From Polyporus tsugae (lineage: Eukaryota > Basidiomycota > Agaricomycetes > Polyporales > Polyporaceae): 64,000 nucleotides of DNA. Location of the stretch: the NCBI GenBank assembly GCA_024305745.1, contig JAHRBS010000002.1, forward strand, positions 1,550,001-1,614,000, read 5' to 3'. The position numbers were made by a program, and so were the translations under genes. Under the pieces are notes generated by a model that had not been told where the DNA came from, did not search any database, and saw nothing but the letters and a program-made list of their open reading frames with translations. This document shows positions 11,140-25,153 of the stretch, one piece after another (position 1 is the stretch's first letter; every line of letters starts with the position of its first letter).

Positions 11140-12690
11140 CAAGCTCAGAGCTGCTTTTCGTCTCGGATCCAATTGCACTGCACAACATCCTAGACAGGCA
11201 CACGATATCCACGAAGGGGTGCGCCCCTTAAGTCCAGCTTCATTCGGTACGCCTAGCATTGAAGTACGCGACACAGAATGCATCAGGCTGACGGTGCGTA
11301 CGGGTTGAATCGTCATCGTCCAAGTTTGCGGACGGCCTGACCAGTACACTACGTATATGCACTTAATCCATTAGGGTCTACATTCGCATCCTCACGACCT
11401 GACAACCTGGGAAGCCGACTACCGCCGCAGCGCAAATTGCTCAATCCGGACTCCCCGCCGAAGAGCACGGAGGAGATCATGCCCGTCGTCTACGATATTC
11501 AGGGCTGCTCGCCACGGCTATTGAATCTCGTATAGTGGACCCAGACGAGCCCATGAAGGTCGACAGCGCCGAATGAACGAATGAATGACCGGCATCAGGC
11601 GGATTCGTCTCGCGTGCTCGTTCGAACCCTTGGTCTGCGATACGACGCCAGCGTTGTGAAGTTGTTTAGGTCAGCGTCATCTCACGCTGCCGTCGTACGC
11701 TGAATTGACATGTCGTCACACCAGCATCCCCGAGGGCGGAAACGCGGTCTGCAGATGGCTGGCTGGCGTCAGACTCATACGTACCTTCCGGCCATCCGCT
11801 GGTTTGGCTTGGGCGCGAAGCTGCTGCGGCTGTCCCGAACGCCCCTAAGCGTTCGGAGCGGCTCGTCTATCTGTCTTATTTTCGCACAAGGCTCGACGCA
11901 TTCTGGGAAGAGAAGAAAATAAACGCGCGCTCGCTCATGGCGACGAAGCCATCACCCGACAAGCCGGTGAAGTTCAAGGCGGGGACATCGCGTTGGTGTG
12001 TATGTACGGTTTCCTCGTAAATGCATGGGGATACTTACTGAGAAGCGCATTTCGCGCGTATAGTGCGGGCGAACTTGCCGGCCTGCGAGTCCGCGGAGGT
12101 CAAGCTGCCGGAGGCAGAGCTGGTGGCTCAAACGAGGTACGTATGTGATTCTTGCACCGTCTAACGGACACCGACTATGGGTGCAAATTCGTGCAGTATT
12201 TTGATTATGGCCATGATGGACAGCACCTCGAACGCGCTGTCGCCCATTCTTGCTTCCCTTGCCGAGAAGCCGGACGTCCAGCGCAAGTTCCGTGGAGAAG
12301 CACATCAATGCCAGCGCAAACCTTCAATATTCAATGGGCTACGATGAGCTCACTCAATTAGGCTCCGGATGTACGTGTGCCACATTGATTATGCATTCCG
12401 GCATTCCATGTCGCGCTCGCGCAGCTATTCACCGGTCACTCAAGTTTTCCGAGATATATCGGCTCGATATGGGCTGGCCACAATTTGTCGGAGACGCTTA
12501 CAATATACTTGGTCATTTACAGGAAGCGTAAGGACGTCAATGGCAAGATGATTTAATTTACGAGATCCCGAAAGATGCAGCCCTCCAAGGATTATCAACG
12601 TCCCGGACAGCAAGGCAGGAACCGCACCAGGGCCATATGGGGCGAAGACGGACGGGAGTGAAGACTTGATGGCTGCTTGCCTTTGCCACC
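11140..12690 (+). pseudogene. Cytochrome P450 relic (decayed, multiple frame breaks)
   Basis: Fragments of a fungal CYP lie in the right order on one strand but in different frames with stops between them. At about 11146-11230 is SELLFVSDPIALHNIL (the usual membrane-proximal SDPxALHxIL). At about 11430-11510 is QRKLLNP followed by KSTEEIMPVVYDI (the C-helix HRRQRKLLNPxFS region). At about 12207-12300 is MAMMDSTSNALSPILASLA with EKPDVQRKF (I-helix), then in a shifted frame NASANLQYSMGYDELTQL (J/K region). At about 12610-12645 is NRTRAIWGEDGRE (the NRDPAIWGxDAxEW segment), directly followed by a stop. The ExxR and heme-Cys motifs are not recognisable. No continuous reading is possible even allowing introns, so the copy is dead. 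Its substrate is unknowable. Confidence 0.72.
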
Positions 12691-13222
12691 GATTCCACGT
12701 CACCCGTTGCCCTCTGTGGGGGAAGTACAGATACGTTGGTAAGCCATCGCTACCCTCGTAGATCCGTTTGGTCACGAGGAGGACTGTGCACTCCGGAAGT
12801 TTCGATTTCATACTTACGGCTGTTATGACTTAAGACTTGCGACAAAACCTTCCGAGGACATGCGATGGACTGATATCGAGGCGAGTCTGGTGGAAGCTCG
12901 GATTAAATAGATTAGGGAAGACGGTGTCGTACAAGTAAAGAGTTCGACGAGTAATACACGATAGTACAGATACGTATGCGCGATACATACTGTGGACGAT
13001 GATTGGGGTGGGATGACGGATGGACGTGGTTGGAACTGGTGCGAAATAAACATAAGTAACACCGGTCAATGCGTGGCTCGACAAGTCCAATCACGGTCCT
13101 GTCAGTGAATGGGTGTAACGCTAGTAATGCGGTGTGTGTAGGTGTGTGGTGATGTACGGCGTGATTGGTAGGGACGGTGGAGGGGGGAGGAGTGCGGGTG
13201 TGCACGAGTAAGTGTTCGTCGT
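12691..13222. other. Intergenic, 3' side of the sirtuin
   Basis: About 530 bp. Likely holds the sirtuin 3' UTR and perhaps further unrecognisable P450 debris at its left end. Open frames on the minus strand here are short and without domains. Confidence 0.4.
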
Positions 13223-16113
13223 TTACGCTGCGATCTCACGAGTCGACCTCTCGAATGACTCTGGCAAACGGCTCTCCGAAGGCGGCGAATCTGCCTCATG
13301 ATCGCGAAAACCCTCCATATGCTTGTCCTCGTTGCCGCATCGCCAACTGTTGTACTTGAAGTTCGCTCTCATACCTGGGCGATGGCCCAAGAAAAGACCT
13401 GCAGGGCTCACAGGGCCCTTGGACACCTTCCGTTTCTTGTATGGTGAAGGCGAGGGGGACGACGGAGGTGAGACCTCTTGAGAAGGAGGCGGTGGCGAAG
13501 GAGGGACAGAGGACAGTGGAGAAGAGGAAAAACAGTCTATCGCCTTGCTAACGGTCTTCTTGGGTCTACGAGCTGTCGACAAATGAGGGGTCTTGGTAGG
13601 GGTCGAGGGCGGGGAAGGACCGATCTGCGATATAGTGCTGCTCAGCCGCGACATGTCGTACCGCGAAGCGGGGTCGGTATGGCATGAAAGAGGTGGGGTC
13701 GACAAGCGAGAGGACGCTTCTGTCATCAAACTGTTTGTCTTCGAGAGCCTTGACGGGGAGTCGCACGTTGAGACTGGATAAGGTGACAGTGGGGATGAGA
13801 ATGGGCCGCGCTCATGGACTGGACTGTTGACCTTCCGGCCCGTCGGTATGACTACCTCTGGAACTTGCTTTGCACGATTTGCGCGAGCAGGAACCCGAAT
13901 CGTGAGTCGCCTCGGGTCGTCACGGGATGAAGGTGGGGTGGGAAGCGTCGGCTCTTGTTTCCGCGCGTTCGATGAGGTCGGCTTCTTACCCTTCTCTTTA
14001 TTCCGCCCCGTCTTCGAGGGTGGAGAGACCGGAGAAAGTGGTGGATTGCCCGTTTTCCGTTTCTTCGCCGGCTTAGGTTGTCCCTCTTCGTCCGCGTCGT
14101 TCTCCGAGTGCGCCTGTTCTTTCCTCTTCTTCCCTTTCTTCTGCAGCGACGTTATGTCGGGCTGGACTCTCGCTTCCTCCTCCTCCCGCTCGCGTTCCCC
14201 CGCCAGCCTCGCATTCTCTGCAGCCGTCTCCTCCCTCCTCCGCTTGCGTTCCTTGGCTGCTTCCTTCGCCTGCTCCTCCTTCTCCAGCTCCTCATGAACC
14301 ATCCTCGCAAACGCCTGCGCGTCTCCCCGTATCCACACGTCAAACACCCCCTCCCACTCCCTCGTCGGCACCGGAAAGTCTAAGTTCAAGTAAATCGTCC
14401 GCACAGGGGGCTCCTCTTCCTCCGCCGGGGAGCGACGCGGAGAAGGCGTCGGCGTCACAAGACCGTGGGCAGTTATCGTCGGCTCGTCTGTAGGGGGTGC
14501 GTTCATCGCGGCGTGTCGGGATCGGACGGCCTTCGAAAACTCCCGCACGATGCGCTTCGTTCCAGGAACGCGAAGGCTCGTACCCACAACGAGAAGCAGG
14601 TCCGCTCCGGCGCGACCTTTTCCTTTCGAGCTTCCCATCAGGTCCTTCCGGACGACGTTGCCTACCTCTTCTCCGTCCTTGTGGTCTTCGTTATAGAGCA
14701 CGACGCTCGGTCGTAGCTTCCCGACACCGCGGGACCGCTTCCCGATAAGCTGCCGCGTCTCCTCAAGAGCGGTACACTGCGGACATGGAGGGGGCGTCCC
14801 GGAGACCAGAGAGTCGATGTAATCACGTAGAGGATACGAATGCGTGCATGTCAAGCAATGCATCAGCTGCAGGGTGCCATGAAGTGGGATGCACTTGGGG
14901 GTCTCCGCGGGCGGCGATGGAAGCCGGCTGGTCGAAGGCTCATCGGGTTGGGCCATATCAGCAGGAGGTGCCTCCACTGGAGGCGCATCAGGGGCAAGAG
15001 ATTTCCCTTTGCTAGAACGAGGTTTAGTCCGCTTTACGTCCAGCTCAGGGACCCCAAACGTGAGACCTGACTTCTCCTCGAGCGCGTCGATGTTTTGTGT
15101 GTAGACTCGGAGGAGACGGCGGCGGTCGTCGAGGACCCGGAGGAATCGATGGAATGCTGTCGGTTCGGCCGCCTCTGACAGTTGCGACAGTTGTGCAATC
15201 ATTTGGCAGAAGAGTGATGTCGTGTCTTCAGACTGTGTGCGTTGGGTGAGTGACCATTACTCGGCAACGGACTGGCGAGGCGCAAAGTGAAGTCCAGAAA
15301 GAGTGCCACACATTTATCGATCGTTAGGGCAGCAAAGAGGAGCACCATAGAGGTTCGGTGACTTGACCGAGTATACGCAATCCCGCCGTGACTGTATTGT
15401 GCCATGACCGAGCAAGTCCGACGTATTAAACAGTCCGCTCGGGAACGGTGGGTCGACTGCGAGCCAAAGAAGAGATCGCGACATGTTCGTGACCACTGGT
15501 TGAGCAACTGCGGCATCGGTATCGCCATCGAATGTACCCCTTAGCGCACTGAGCGAAATCTTCTTCGAGCATTACACTCGTGGCGAAGGGCGTGTTTCTG
15601 CCGATGATCCTTCGATGGCAACGTCGTCCGCATGAGACCCTATACCATGCGGCAGACCGCGCGGCGTCGTCGCGGCATATGCCCTGCAGGGACCCTGACG
15701 ACAGCCCCTCACCCCCACCCCACGCTCTACCAAACCTCCACATCGCAGTAAAGCACTACTCACGCTGAAAACCGATGCATCAAACAGGTCCTTGCCTGAG
15801 CTAAGCGTCGGGTGGTCCTTCTTCAAGGACTGAAACAGCCCCTCCGACGATCTGAAATCAGGAATCCCTGCCTGCACGGAGATACCCGCACCTATGGCCA
15901 CAAAACCATTACAGACATTGTGCACGTCTGTTAGTATGCGCCTGTGGTAAGGAAAACCTATTGTCACTCACCGCACACGACAGCGATGCGGCGTGCCTTA
16001 AGGACAGCCTTAACGACCCGCTTGACATGGCCGGCTGGGTTGGGCGAAGGCATAAGAAACGCTGGCGAAGATGGAAAGGACGCAGCCGCATCCAGCGGTA
16101 GGAACGCCGTCAT
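13223..16113 (-). CDS. NAD-dependent histone deacetylase, Hst3/Hst4-like sirtuin
   Basis: Class I sirtuin, probably nuclear; the yeast relatives Hst3/Hst4 remove acetyl from H3K56. Three exons join in phase: 16113 to about 15978 (ending RIAVVCG), about 15898-15764 (GAGISVQAGIPDFRSS to DASVFS), and 15232-13223. Motifs: GAGIS and GIPDFRS for NAD, TQNIDALE, the catalytic His in PLHGTLQ, two CxxC zinc pairs (CLTC and CPQC), and VGTSLRVPG. The last roughly 370 residues are charged, Ser/Pro-rich and low-complexity, with many basic patches typical of nuclear proteins. The ATG at 16113 is preferred over the in-frame ATG at 16290, because a TATAAAG box at 16305-16299 would lie only 9 nt from the latter. 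The SSEGLFQSLKKDHP insert after PDFRSS supports Hst3/Hst4 rather than Sir2/Hst1. Confidence 0.9.
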
Positions 16114-18147
16114 CGCACGGACGAGGAGCGATGACGAAGGGGACGGAGCGAGGATGCGCGGGGTAGCGGGGGAGGCGGGACGTCGTGGAAGAGAGAGGGA
16201 GGCCAGAGGGGTTGGGCCCAGTTCGCTTTCGAGCACGGCACTTGACGCGGTGGCGCGCCGGTCGGGTCGGCAGCGCCTTCCAACGTCCATTTATCGCCCT
16301 TTATAACGCGCGGCTTACCCTTCCGCATACACCGACTTACCCCCACTTTCATTACCTCCTTCTATTACCGCGACCACAACCACAACACCGAGCCTTGTTC
16401 GGATTCCTATCTGTGTATGCCGTCATTATATATGGCTTCTCCTTCCACACGATGCAGTCATGCGCTGTCCTCGTTTTCACTTCGCGACATACAGCACTGC
16501 GCCATCGAATGAAACCACGATCTTGAACGTTTTGCAGGCTCTTCAGCCTTAGGAGTCGATACTCGCAACGCCGTCCCCCCAATGACAGCACGCCAATTTC
16601 ACCCACCTAGATCGGACAACGTAGGGCAACCGCTTCGAATGGACGACGTCGTCTTCGGTTCCTCGCAAATCTGCAACATAATTGACTCCATGAACCCCCC
16701 CCCGAACCTTTCATTCTGCACACCCGTATGTCCCGGTAATGTTTATGTGAGGCATGGTATCCCCTATAGCCCGTGATTCTTTACAGCCACGCAATTGCAG
16801 ATTTCGACGGTGTTCATCTCTGATCACACTCAGGACGCATGCTTCGCCTTCCATGTATCGACCGATCGTCGTATTTCGTGGCAAGGAGCCCTCTCGTGAC
16901 CATGCGTAGGTTCCGAACTTGCTCTCACGCCTTGGCCCCGCACTTTCTCACTGTTCTTAGGATTGTCATGCAGCCCGACAGCAACATGCGGTTCAATCAA
17001 GAGATATCTTCTCGCGCGACTGCAAGCGGTGTGCGACTGACCACAAGAAGCTGCAGCCACAAGGCCAATTTCGTATGTTATTAGGTGGGCTGCTCGCGGA
17101 ACCGGTGTTTGCGACTACACAACCTCATGGCTCTGTTTCCGGCTGACATATTGACAGCACGGAACAACGCCGGCACACGAAGAGTCCGTCACTAAAGTAC
17201 GTAGTGTCCCCAAGTCATCCACAATGGCAAGCAAACACGTCATGGCTGTCCCCATACCTAATACCCAGTGGCAGCGCCGATCTCGACGTCCTGCTCAGCG
17301 GTGGAGGTACGAGATTCGTCCCCAGTGCGGTCAACGTCGTTGCGCACCTGCCTGTAGGCATCGCCACGCTTGCCACGCGTGTAACCTGAGGCGGACTTCT
17401 CCTCGGTGGTGGCGGTCGGCAAGACGTCCTTCACTTCCTCTACATGGACTTCGGGTCCCTCACCTGGAGATATACGACCTGTGTCGTCCTAACGCGCCGT
17501 CTGCAAATCCTCCTTTCCGTAGTCACGGTACGTGGGCAGGTTCTCTGCACTACTTATGAGCATCTACAGGTTGGATATCAGGCTCAGTGCCCTCCTGGAA
17601 CACCTCACTGTCTACATAGGCGTCCGCTTGGGGGTTGTATGTCAGGTCGTCAACGTCCCGACTCGGAGGGAGATTCAGCCATCATTTGAATGGTGTGCGG
17701 AGAACTTGAAAAGGGTTGTAAAAGGGTGAACGAATGTACATATACACCGCCTTCTCACTTGCCCCGCTTGATTTTGCTCTGCTCGACGTTCAACGTTCAA
17801 CATGGCGACTTCGATGGTTGTTTCGTCCGCCCTACCATTTAAGCTGATTTGGTTGCCTTATCGAACTACATACTACCGCATCCTCGCACAGTGACCCTCG
17901 TTGGATTGTCGGAAAGAGCCAATGAGTTCAGAATGATGTTCAGCCGTGGTCGTCATTTAGATTCTAGTTACAACCCTCAGCGATACGGTTCACGAGTCTG
18001 TTTACTGTCACACACACTCGATGACCTTTTCGCCTCTTCGCCCTTTCGGCATTCAAGAGGTCGAGGTCGAGATCGCAAGGTGCAGCAGCTTCAGTGGATC
18101 ATGGGTAAATATCGGTAAAATAATATTGTCTCCGCCCAGTAGATATC
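16114..18147. other. Sirtuin promoter side and gene-poor region
   Basis: About 2 kb between the sirtuin start and the tRNA-Arg gene. The + strand around 16980-17080 reads DCKRCATDHKKLQ in one frame, and other short frames occur to 17730, but none can be chained into a gene or tied to a family. Either decayed sequence or nothing coding. Confidence 0.45.
16299..16305 (-). promoter_or_regulatory. TATA box of the sirtuin gene
   Basis: TATAAAG on the minus strand, about 190 bp upstream of the chosen ATG at 16113. It argues against using the in-frame ATG at 16290. Confidence 0.45.
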
Positions 18148-18246
18148 GGCCGACTGGCCTAATGGTTAAGGCGTCAGTTTCCGGGGATTCTAACGTGCAC
18201 CTTAGCAGCCAGCTGAAGATTCTGGGTTCGAATCCCAGGTTGGTCG
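18148..18246 (+). tRNA. tRNA-Arg(CCG) with an intron of about 26 nt
   Basis: A full cloverleaf can be drawn. The acceptor GGCCGAC pairs with GTTGGTC (two G-U). The D stem is GCC/GGC. The anticodon stem is TCAGT/GCTGA with loop TT-CCG-G. The T arm is CTGGG-TTCGAAT-CCCAG. The stem closes only if about 26 nt (18185-18210) after position 37 are removed, the usual site for eukaryotic tRNA introns. Anticodon CCG reads the Arg codon CGG. It lies about 270 bp upstream of GLE2 on the same strand. Confidence 0.85.
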
Positions 18247-18514
18247 GAAGGTTTTTCTACCGAGTTTACATGTTTTTGGCTTGTACTTAAGTAGGCCACG
18301 ACTGCATAATCTGTGGTCGATGAATGGCTGGGGTTGCAGTTTGGTTGCAGTCATGAAGCGACAGAAGCAAGAAAGAGGGCGTGACAACCCGTGATTTCCA
18401 ATTATGGCACAAAGTCACGAACTCCAAGTCGCCTGGCGGTCCCGCACCACTCTCACCTCCCCCATTGTCCCTCATTCCTCCGTATCGTTCACGAACTTTG
18501 GGCTGAGCTGAAGA

Positions 18515-20063
18515 ATGTCTTTCTTCGGCACTTCGACGTCGACTACCCTGGGGCCGACCGCACCGGCGGAGAAAGACATCGAAGTTGCGGACCCCCCAAC
18601 CGACTCCATTTCCTCCGTCGCCTTCTCCCCTACTGCCGACTATCTCGCCGTTGGCTCCTGGGACAACAATGTAAGTCCTACGTCCCCAACGACGCGTTAT
18701 GTCTGGCGGGAAGTCATGACGTTTGGCTGACGACCAATAGGTACGGATCTACGAAGTCGGTGCGAACGGCCAGACGCAAGGCAAGGCGATGTATCCCCAC
18801 CAGGGGCCTGTGCTGAGTGTATGTTGGAACAAGGTACGTGAAAGGGCTGCATGATATCATTTGCGCGGGAAGTGAACGAGGTGTGGTGCCTCTGGTCTCT
18901 AGGATGGCTCGAAGATTATCTCCGGTGGCGCAGACAATGCTGGGCGAATGTTCGATGTGACAACTGGGCAATCCTCCCAGGTTGCCCAGCACGATGCGCC
19001 CATCCGCGTCGTGAGATGGATAGAGTCGCCGCAGGGTAGTGTGCTCGCCACTGGGAGCTGGGACAAGACGATCAAGGTGGGTGCCGAAGCTAGACGTTCG
19101 TTGACATTCGCATGTACGCGCTAACTCCCCTACCTCACCCTTATAGTACTGGGACTTGCGCACACCAAATCCCGTGTCTACTGTACAGCTTCCTGAGCGT
19201 TGTTATACCATGGATGTTGTGTACCCTTTGATGGTCGTGGGCACCGCCGACCGCCACATCCAGGTGTTCAACCTCCAGAACCCTACTACACCCTTCAAGG
19301 TCAGTAGTTATTCCGAATTTAGACCTTTTGCCCGTCTCACCCTTTGGTGTGGGTCTAGACTCTTGCGTCGCCACTCAAATGGCAGACCCGTGTCGTTTCC
19401 TGCTTCCCCAGCGCTAACGGTTTCGCCGTTGGTAGTATAGAGGGACGCGTCGCCATCCAGTGCGTGTCGAGTTCTACCTTGCAACCTTCACCTCCCGTGG
19501 GTAGTCCTCTCGAACTCATTTGTTGTACAGATATGTCGAGGAGAAGGATGCTTCGAACAACTTCTCCTTCAAATGTCACCGCCGCGACCAGACTCCCTCC
19601 GCGAAGGACCAATCCCTGGTCTACGCCGTCAACGATATCTCCTTCCATCCTGTACATGGAACCTTCTCCACTTGTGGTAAGCTCCGGATCTCCGGCTCCG
19701 CTACCGTCGCGAAGTGCTTACGAGTGGCGTAAACTTGAAGGATCCGACGGTACCATCAACTTCTGGGACAAGGACGCGCGCACGCGTCTCAAGTGTGCGT
19801 CAACCTCCTTCCGTCGCTCATCCTTCCGGCGTATGCCTATGACATCCGAGCTAACGCGCTGTACCGGTCCCTTTGCAGCCTTCGAGCCCGTTGCTGGCCC
19901 GGTGGCGTGCACGACGTTCAACCGCTCGGGCACGATCTTCGCGTACGCTATCTCGTACGACTGGTCCAAGGGCCACTCGGGCATGACGCCCGGCCACCCC
20001 AACAAGATCATGCTCCACGCGTGCAAGGACGACGAGGTCAAGCGGAAGCCGCAGAAGCGGTAA
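18515..20063 (+). CDS. GLE2: mRNA export factor GLE2/RAE1, WD40 repeat protein
   Basis: Seven-bladed beta-propeller that docks at nuclear pores and binds the Nup98-type GLEBS motif for poly(A) RNA export. Begins MSFFGTSTSTTLGP and continues through about eight exons of in-phase joins. Examples are GSWDNN joined to VRIYEVGANGQTQG at 18670/18741, and CG joined to SDGTINFWD near 19680/19741. WD-type blades are visible at VAFSPTADYLAVGSWDN, IISGGADNAGRMFDV, VLATGSWDKTIKYWDLR, VVGTADRHIQVFN, and FSTCGSDGTINFWDKD. The C-terminal ...FNRSGTIFAYAISYDWSKGH and PNKIMLHACKDDEVK segments are characteristic of Rae1/Gle2 rather than Bub3. About 350 residues, normal for the family, and intact. Confidence 0.94.
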
Positions 20064-20952
20064 AGAGGGTGTGTTCTCGCGCTCCTCGACGTCGTCACCC
20101 GGTCGCGTCTTCGGACCGGTGCGCCGCCTTCTTCAACCGATGCAAAGGGAAGAGTCGGACGGCCGAGGCTGCAATTGGCAAACGTACACACATGCATGTG
20201 GATATGGCGCTGAAGATAAGAAGGAAGAGAAGGGGGAAGAGAGAAGAGAGAAGAGAGGAGGAACGAGTCGCGAAAAGGCGTCGCTCGCCGCGCTTGGAAA
20301 GGGGGAGGGAGAGCAAGAGCTCGCGTACTACCTACCATCCACCGTTGTACCTTCATGTCGAGTTTCGTAACTTTCGTTGTCTTGTCATCTTACTAGTACT
20401 TTTATTGGTCTTCTGTCCAGTGCTATGTCAATTGTTGTCTACTTGGTGAGTTAGAACCCCGAACCAAGGACCCCACGCGCACGTCGCCCATGTGGACATG
20501 AGATGAGAACGAAGTCGAGATCATATGCGCACCGGCATGCACAACGTACTTGAAGTCCGACCCCTTCGGCGACCCACTGGACAGAAGCTCCCCTGTCGGA
20601 CCGCTCGTTCACGACAAAACGAGATGGTGATGCAAGACAACACATCCATTAGATGGGCTACACGACTCTGGCGCTAGCTATGAATTAGATCCTCCGTCCC
20701 TCTACGATAAAACGCGCGTCGCGCTCCCCCGGAGACCGCGTCTCCGCATGTAAGTAGTAGTAATGTACATTTGGATCCGAGTGGCCGTCATAACGGTATC
20801 GTAAAAACAAATAAACGACATCCTCAGGAAATGGGGGTCAGATTTATCGGTGCTAGCGCGATGGCACGCACACGGCACGAAGGCGGAGGAAGAGCTCTAG
20901 TATGCATACATACACAGCGACAGTAGCCGTGCGTGCGTGTGTTTGCAGCAGC
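20064..20952. other. Convergent 3' flanks of GLE2 and ERG3
   Basis: About 890 bp between two convergent genes. It contains a purine-rich tract (about 20215-20275, mostly G and A) likely within the GLE2 3' UTR. No gene, RNA or repeat is recognised. Confidence 0.45.
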
Positions 20953-22183
20953 TCATTGCTCCTTGCCGAGTGCGACCTTTTCCTTCTTCGACTCCGCGGT
21001 CTTGACCTCGAGAAGCGGGTCGAGTTCGGAGAGCGGCTGCCGGTACGAGTTGCCCATGCGGTCCGCCAACGTGAAGTACTGCAAGCGCCAGCATAATGTC
21101 GTCATCAGCCAAGCTGTCGTACGACTTGCAGCAACCATATACAGCAAATCCGAACGCACCTGTCCGTAGTTCACGGTGAAATAGAGATGATGCAGGGTGT
21201 GGTGCGCGGGGCCGTTGATGATCGTCTCGAGCGGGTGGCCAGTCACCATGTCCGAATCGTGGATGAGGATGGACCAGAGGTTGACGAAGAAGAAGAGGCC
21301 TAGGTAGAGCTGGCGGTGAAGGGGAAAGATGAAGATGAAGAAGTGGTAGGGCAGAGATTGGAGGTAGCCGTCGAGAGGGTGGAAAGCGTGCGAGGCGAAG
21401 GGGGTAGGGACTGGAGACATTGTTGGCGTTAGCACGCCGGGAACACTATGCATTCGGGGCGAACGAGAAACTCACTCAACCACTTGTGGTGAGGCTTGTG
21501 AAGCCACTTGTAGCAAACGGGATGATGTTCCCAGCGGTGAATCCAGTAGATGCAGTAGTCGGTGAAGACGAGGAAGCTAGGACGAGGCTCAGCCGTGTTG
21601 AGAAAGACGAAGACTTGGTGGATACTCACAAGAAGATTGAACCGAAGAGGTATAACCAGCCATATTCGGAGACGTCGTCGTACAACATCGAGTGCCCTCG
21701 AACCTCAGCCAGGAACCACGGCAAGGTAAGAGCAATCATGCCTGGAAAGGCCCCGAGACTACTCTGGATCTCGAGCTTAACTTGGTTTTTGAGGAAGCGA
21801 GGATGCTTCATCATCTCATGATTAAAAATATACTTGTAGGATAGGCTGGCGAAGACGAAGTAGAGGATGTGGATGCCGACAAAGGTGAGGACGGCGAGGG
21901 AGATGACCTGGCGTGGGAGGTAGTCGCGGGGCCATGCTGACGCGACTACAGCCTTGTCAAGGAGCGGCGCGGTGAGAAGTTCATCGGGGAGCGGAGGGTG
22001 GGGGATGTAGGAGATGAGCTGGGACCAAGCTGAGGGCTGTGAAGCCGGAAGAAAGACGTGAGAAGAGGCGTTATATAGGCCGGCCGCATTGGCTGTTGCA
22101 GTTGTGAAAGCGGAGAGAGGAAGAAGCGCGGCCCATGCCCTATCGAGGGCGTAGTCATCGGCGAAGTGCAAGACGGTATCCAT
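20953..22183 (-). CDS. ERG3: C-5 sterol desaturase
   Basis: ER membrane di-iron enzyme that introduces the C5-C6 double bond in ergosterol synthesis. Starts [15 protein letters not shown] at 22183 and runs through five or so exons to ...[10 protein letters not shown] at 20953. The fatty-acid-hydroxylase-type His boxes are all present and in order: HRWEHH, then HKPHHK in the same exon, then HHTLHH near the C-terminus. Hydrophobic segments precede them ([19 protein letters not shown] and [13 protein letters not shown]). [19 protein letters not shown] is typical of Erg3. The C-terminal Lys/Glu tail suggests a cytosolic end. The gene is intact. Confidence 0.94.
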
Positions 22184-23291
22184 TGCGGGTGGGGAGGAAC
22201 GGCAGCTGCTAGACTGGACCGAAAACGTCTAACTGAAGGCAGCAAGCCGACGAGTAGCGTCAGAGGCGACGAGGACGAGCGAACGGCGGATGCCTGCACC
22301 GAGCTTATATTCCAAGCGCGCGCCTCAAAGTCGTCCCACTCACCGAATTTTGACATGCTCTCACATGGCGTTCTGATCACATCAACGTTAACGTCATCCC
22401 CCCCGGCTCCGGCTCCTCCGAGGCCTTCCCTCTCTCCCGTCCCGACCCTGCAGAGCTCACCGTCTTTGTCGACCGTCACACCGATGATATCGATCCACCT
22501 GGCTTCACGTCTGCTACTTAACCTTGGCTGCCATCCTCACCATCTTCGCCCCGTTTCTCCACACGCCCTCGTCGATCTCACCGCACAATCCCGGATGTGT
22601 CTCGTTGAAGGCCTAGTGGCGCCCCGGCATGGCTCACAGCCCTCGAGGCTCGAGGTGCATCTGGGTAAACTTCGAGTCTGCGCATTTCAATTCAAAATGG
22701 AAAACGCAAGTGCATCGTACGACTCGCCTTGCACCACCACCACCATAATCAGGTTCACAGAACCTGGCCCACCGCTTCACACGCCCTGCGCGGCCGACCG
22801 TCCTGATCTTCGGTCCTTGTATTCTGCCTTCGCATGACTCGGCCGATTTGTGGTCGGCCGGGGCTCTCGGCGACGCCTGGGGCCGTTGTGGTCGTCCCCG
22901 AGTGCGCAGGGGGTAGACGGGGAGAGGAGGCAAGAAGCACGAAGTCGAGGGTGCGTACGCCGCTGCGTCCACCGTGTCCGCCGCCTGTCCATGAAATGTA
23001 CGTCATATATATCAACGCGGGAGATCGGGACTCCCTTCCAATTTCGGTGGTCTTCTGCTTCGCCCGGGCTTTGCCTGTTTTCGACTCGCAGGGAAACACC
23101 CCGGCCTCTATTCCTGAGGAGAAACTTGCCGTGGGGGCGGGGACAAGAAGGTGCAAAGTCTCACCCTCTTGCGTGCAGCGTCTTATATACCGTCATAATT
23201 TACACCGCCTCGGCGCAAACTCTGTATCTTGACAAATATGCCCTAGCTCTCTAAACCCTGTAGTAGCACTGGTATTCAACAACATACTATC
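22184..23291. other. ERG3 promoter side; no supported gene
   Basis: About 1.1 kb between the ERG3 start and the 3' end of the peptidase gene. Open frames on both strands (for example 22834-23254) are shadows or GC-driven and show no domain. Confidence 0.45.

Positions 23292-25153
<1,862 letters not shown>

Noticed and set aside
16980..17080. Zinc-finger-like DCKRCATDHKKLQ reading
   Set aside because: Only two Cys in a short window. Neighbouring frames do not supply further ligands or an N-terminus.
19793..20449. 218-codon open frame on +, overlapping the GLE2 end
   Set aside because: Starts inside the last GLE2 exons in another frame and continues into a GA-rich 3' UTR, giving Arg/Glu-rich sequence.
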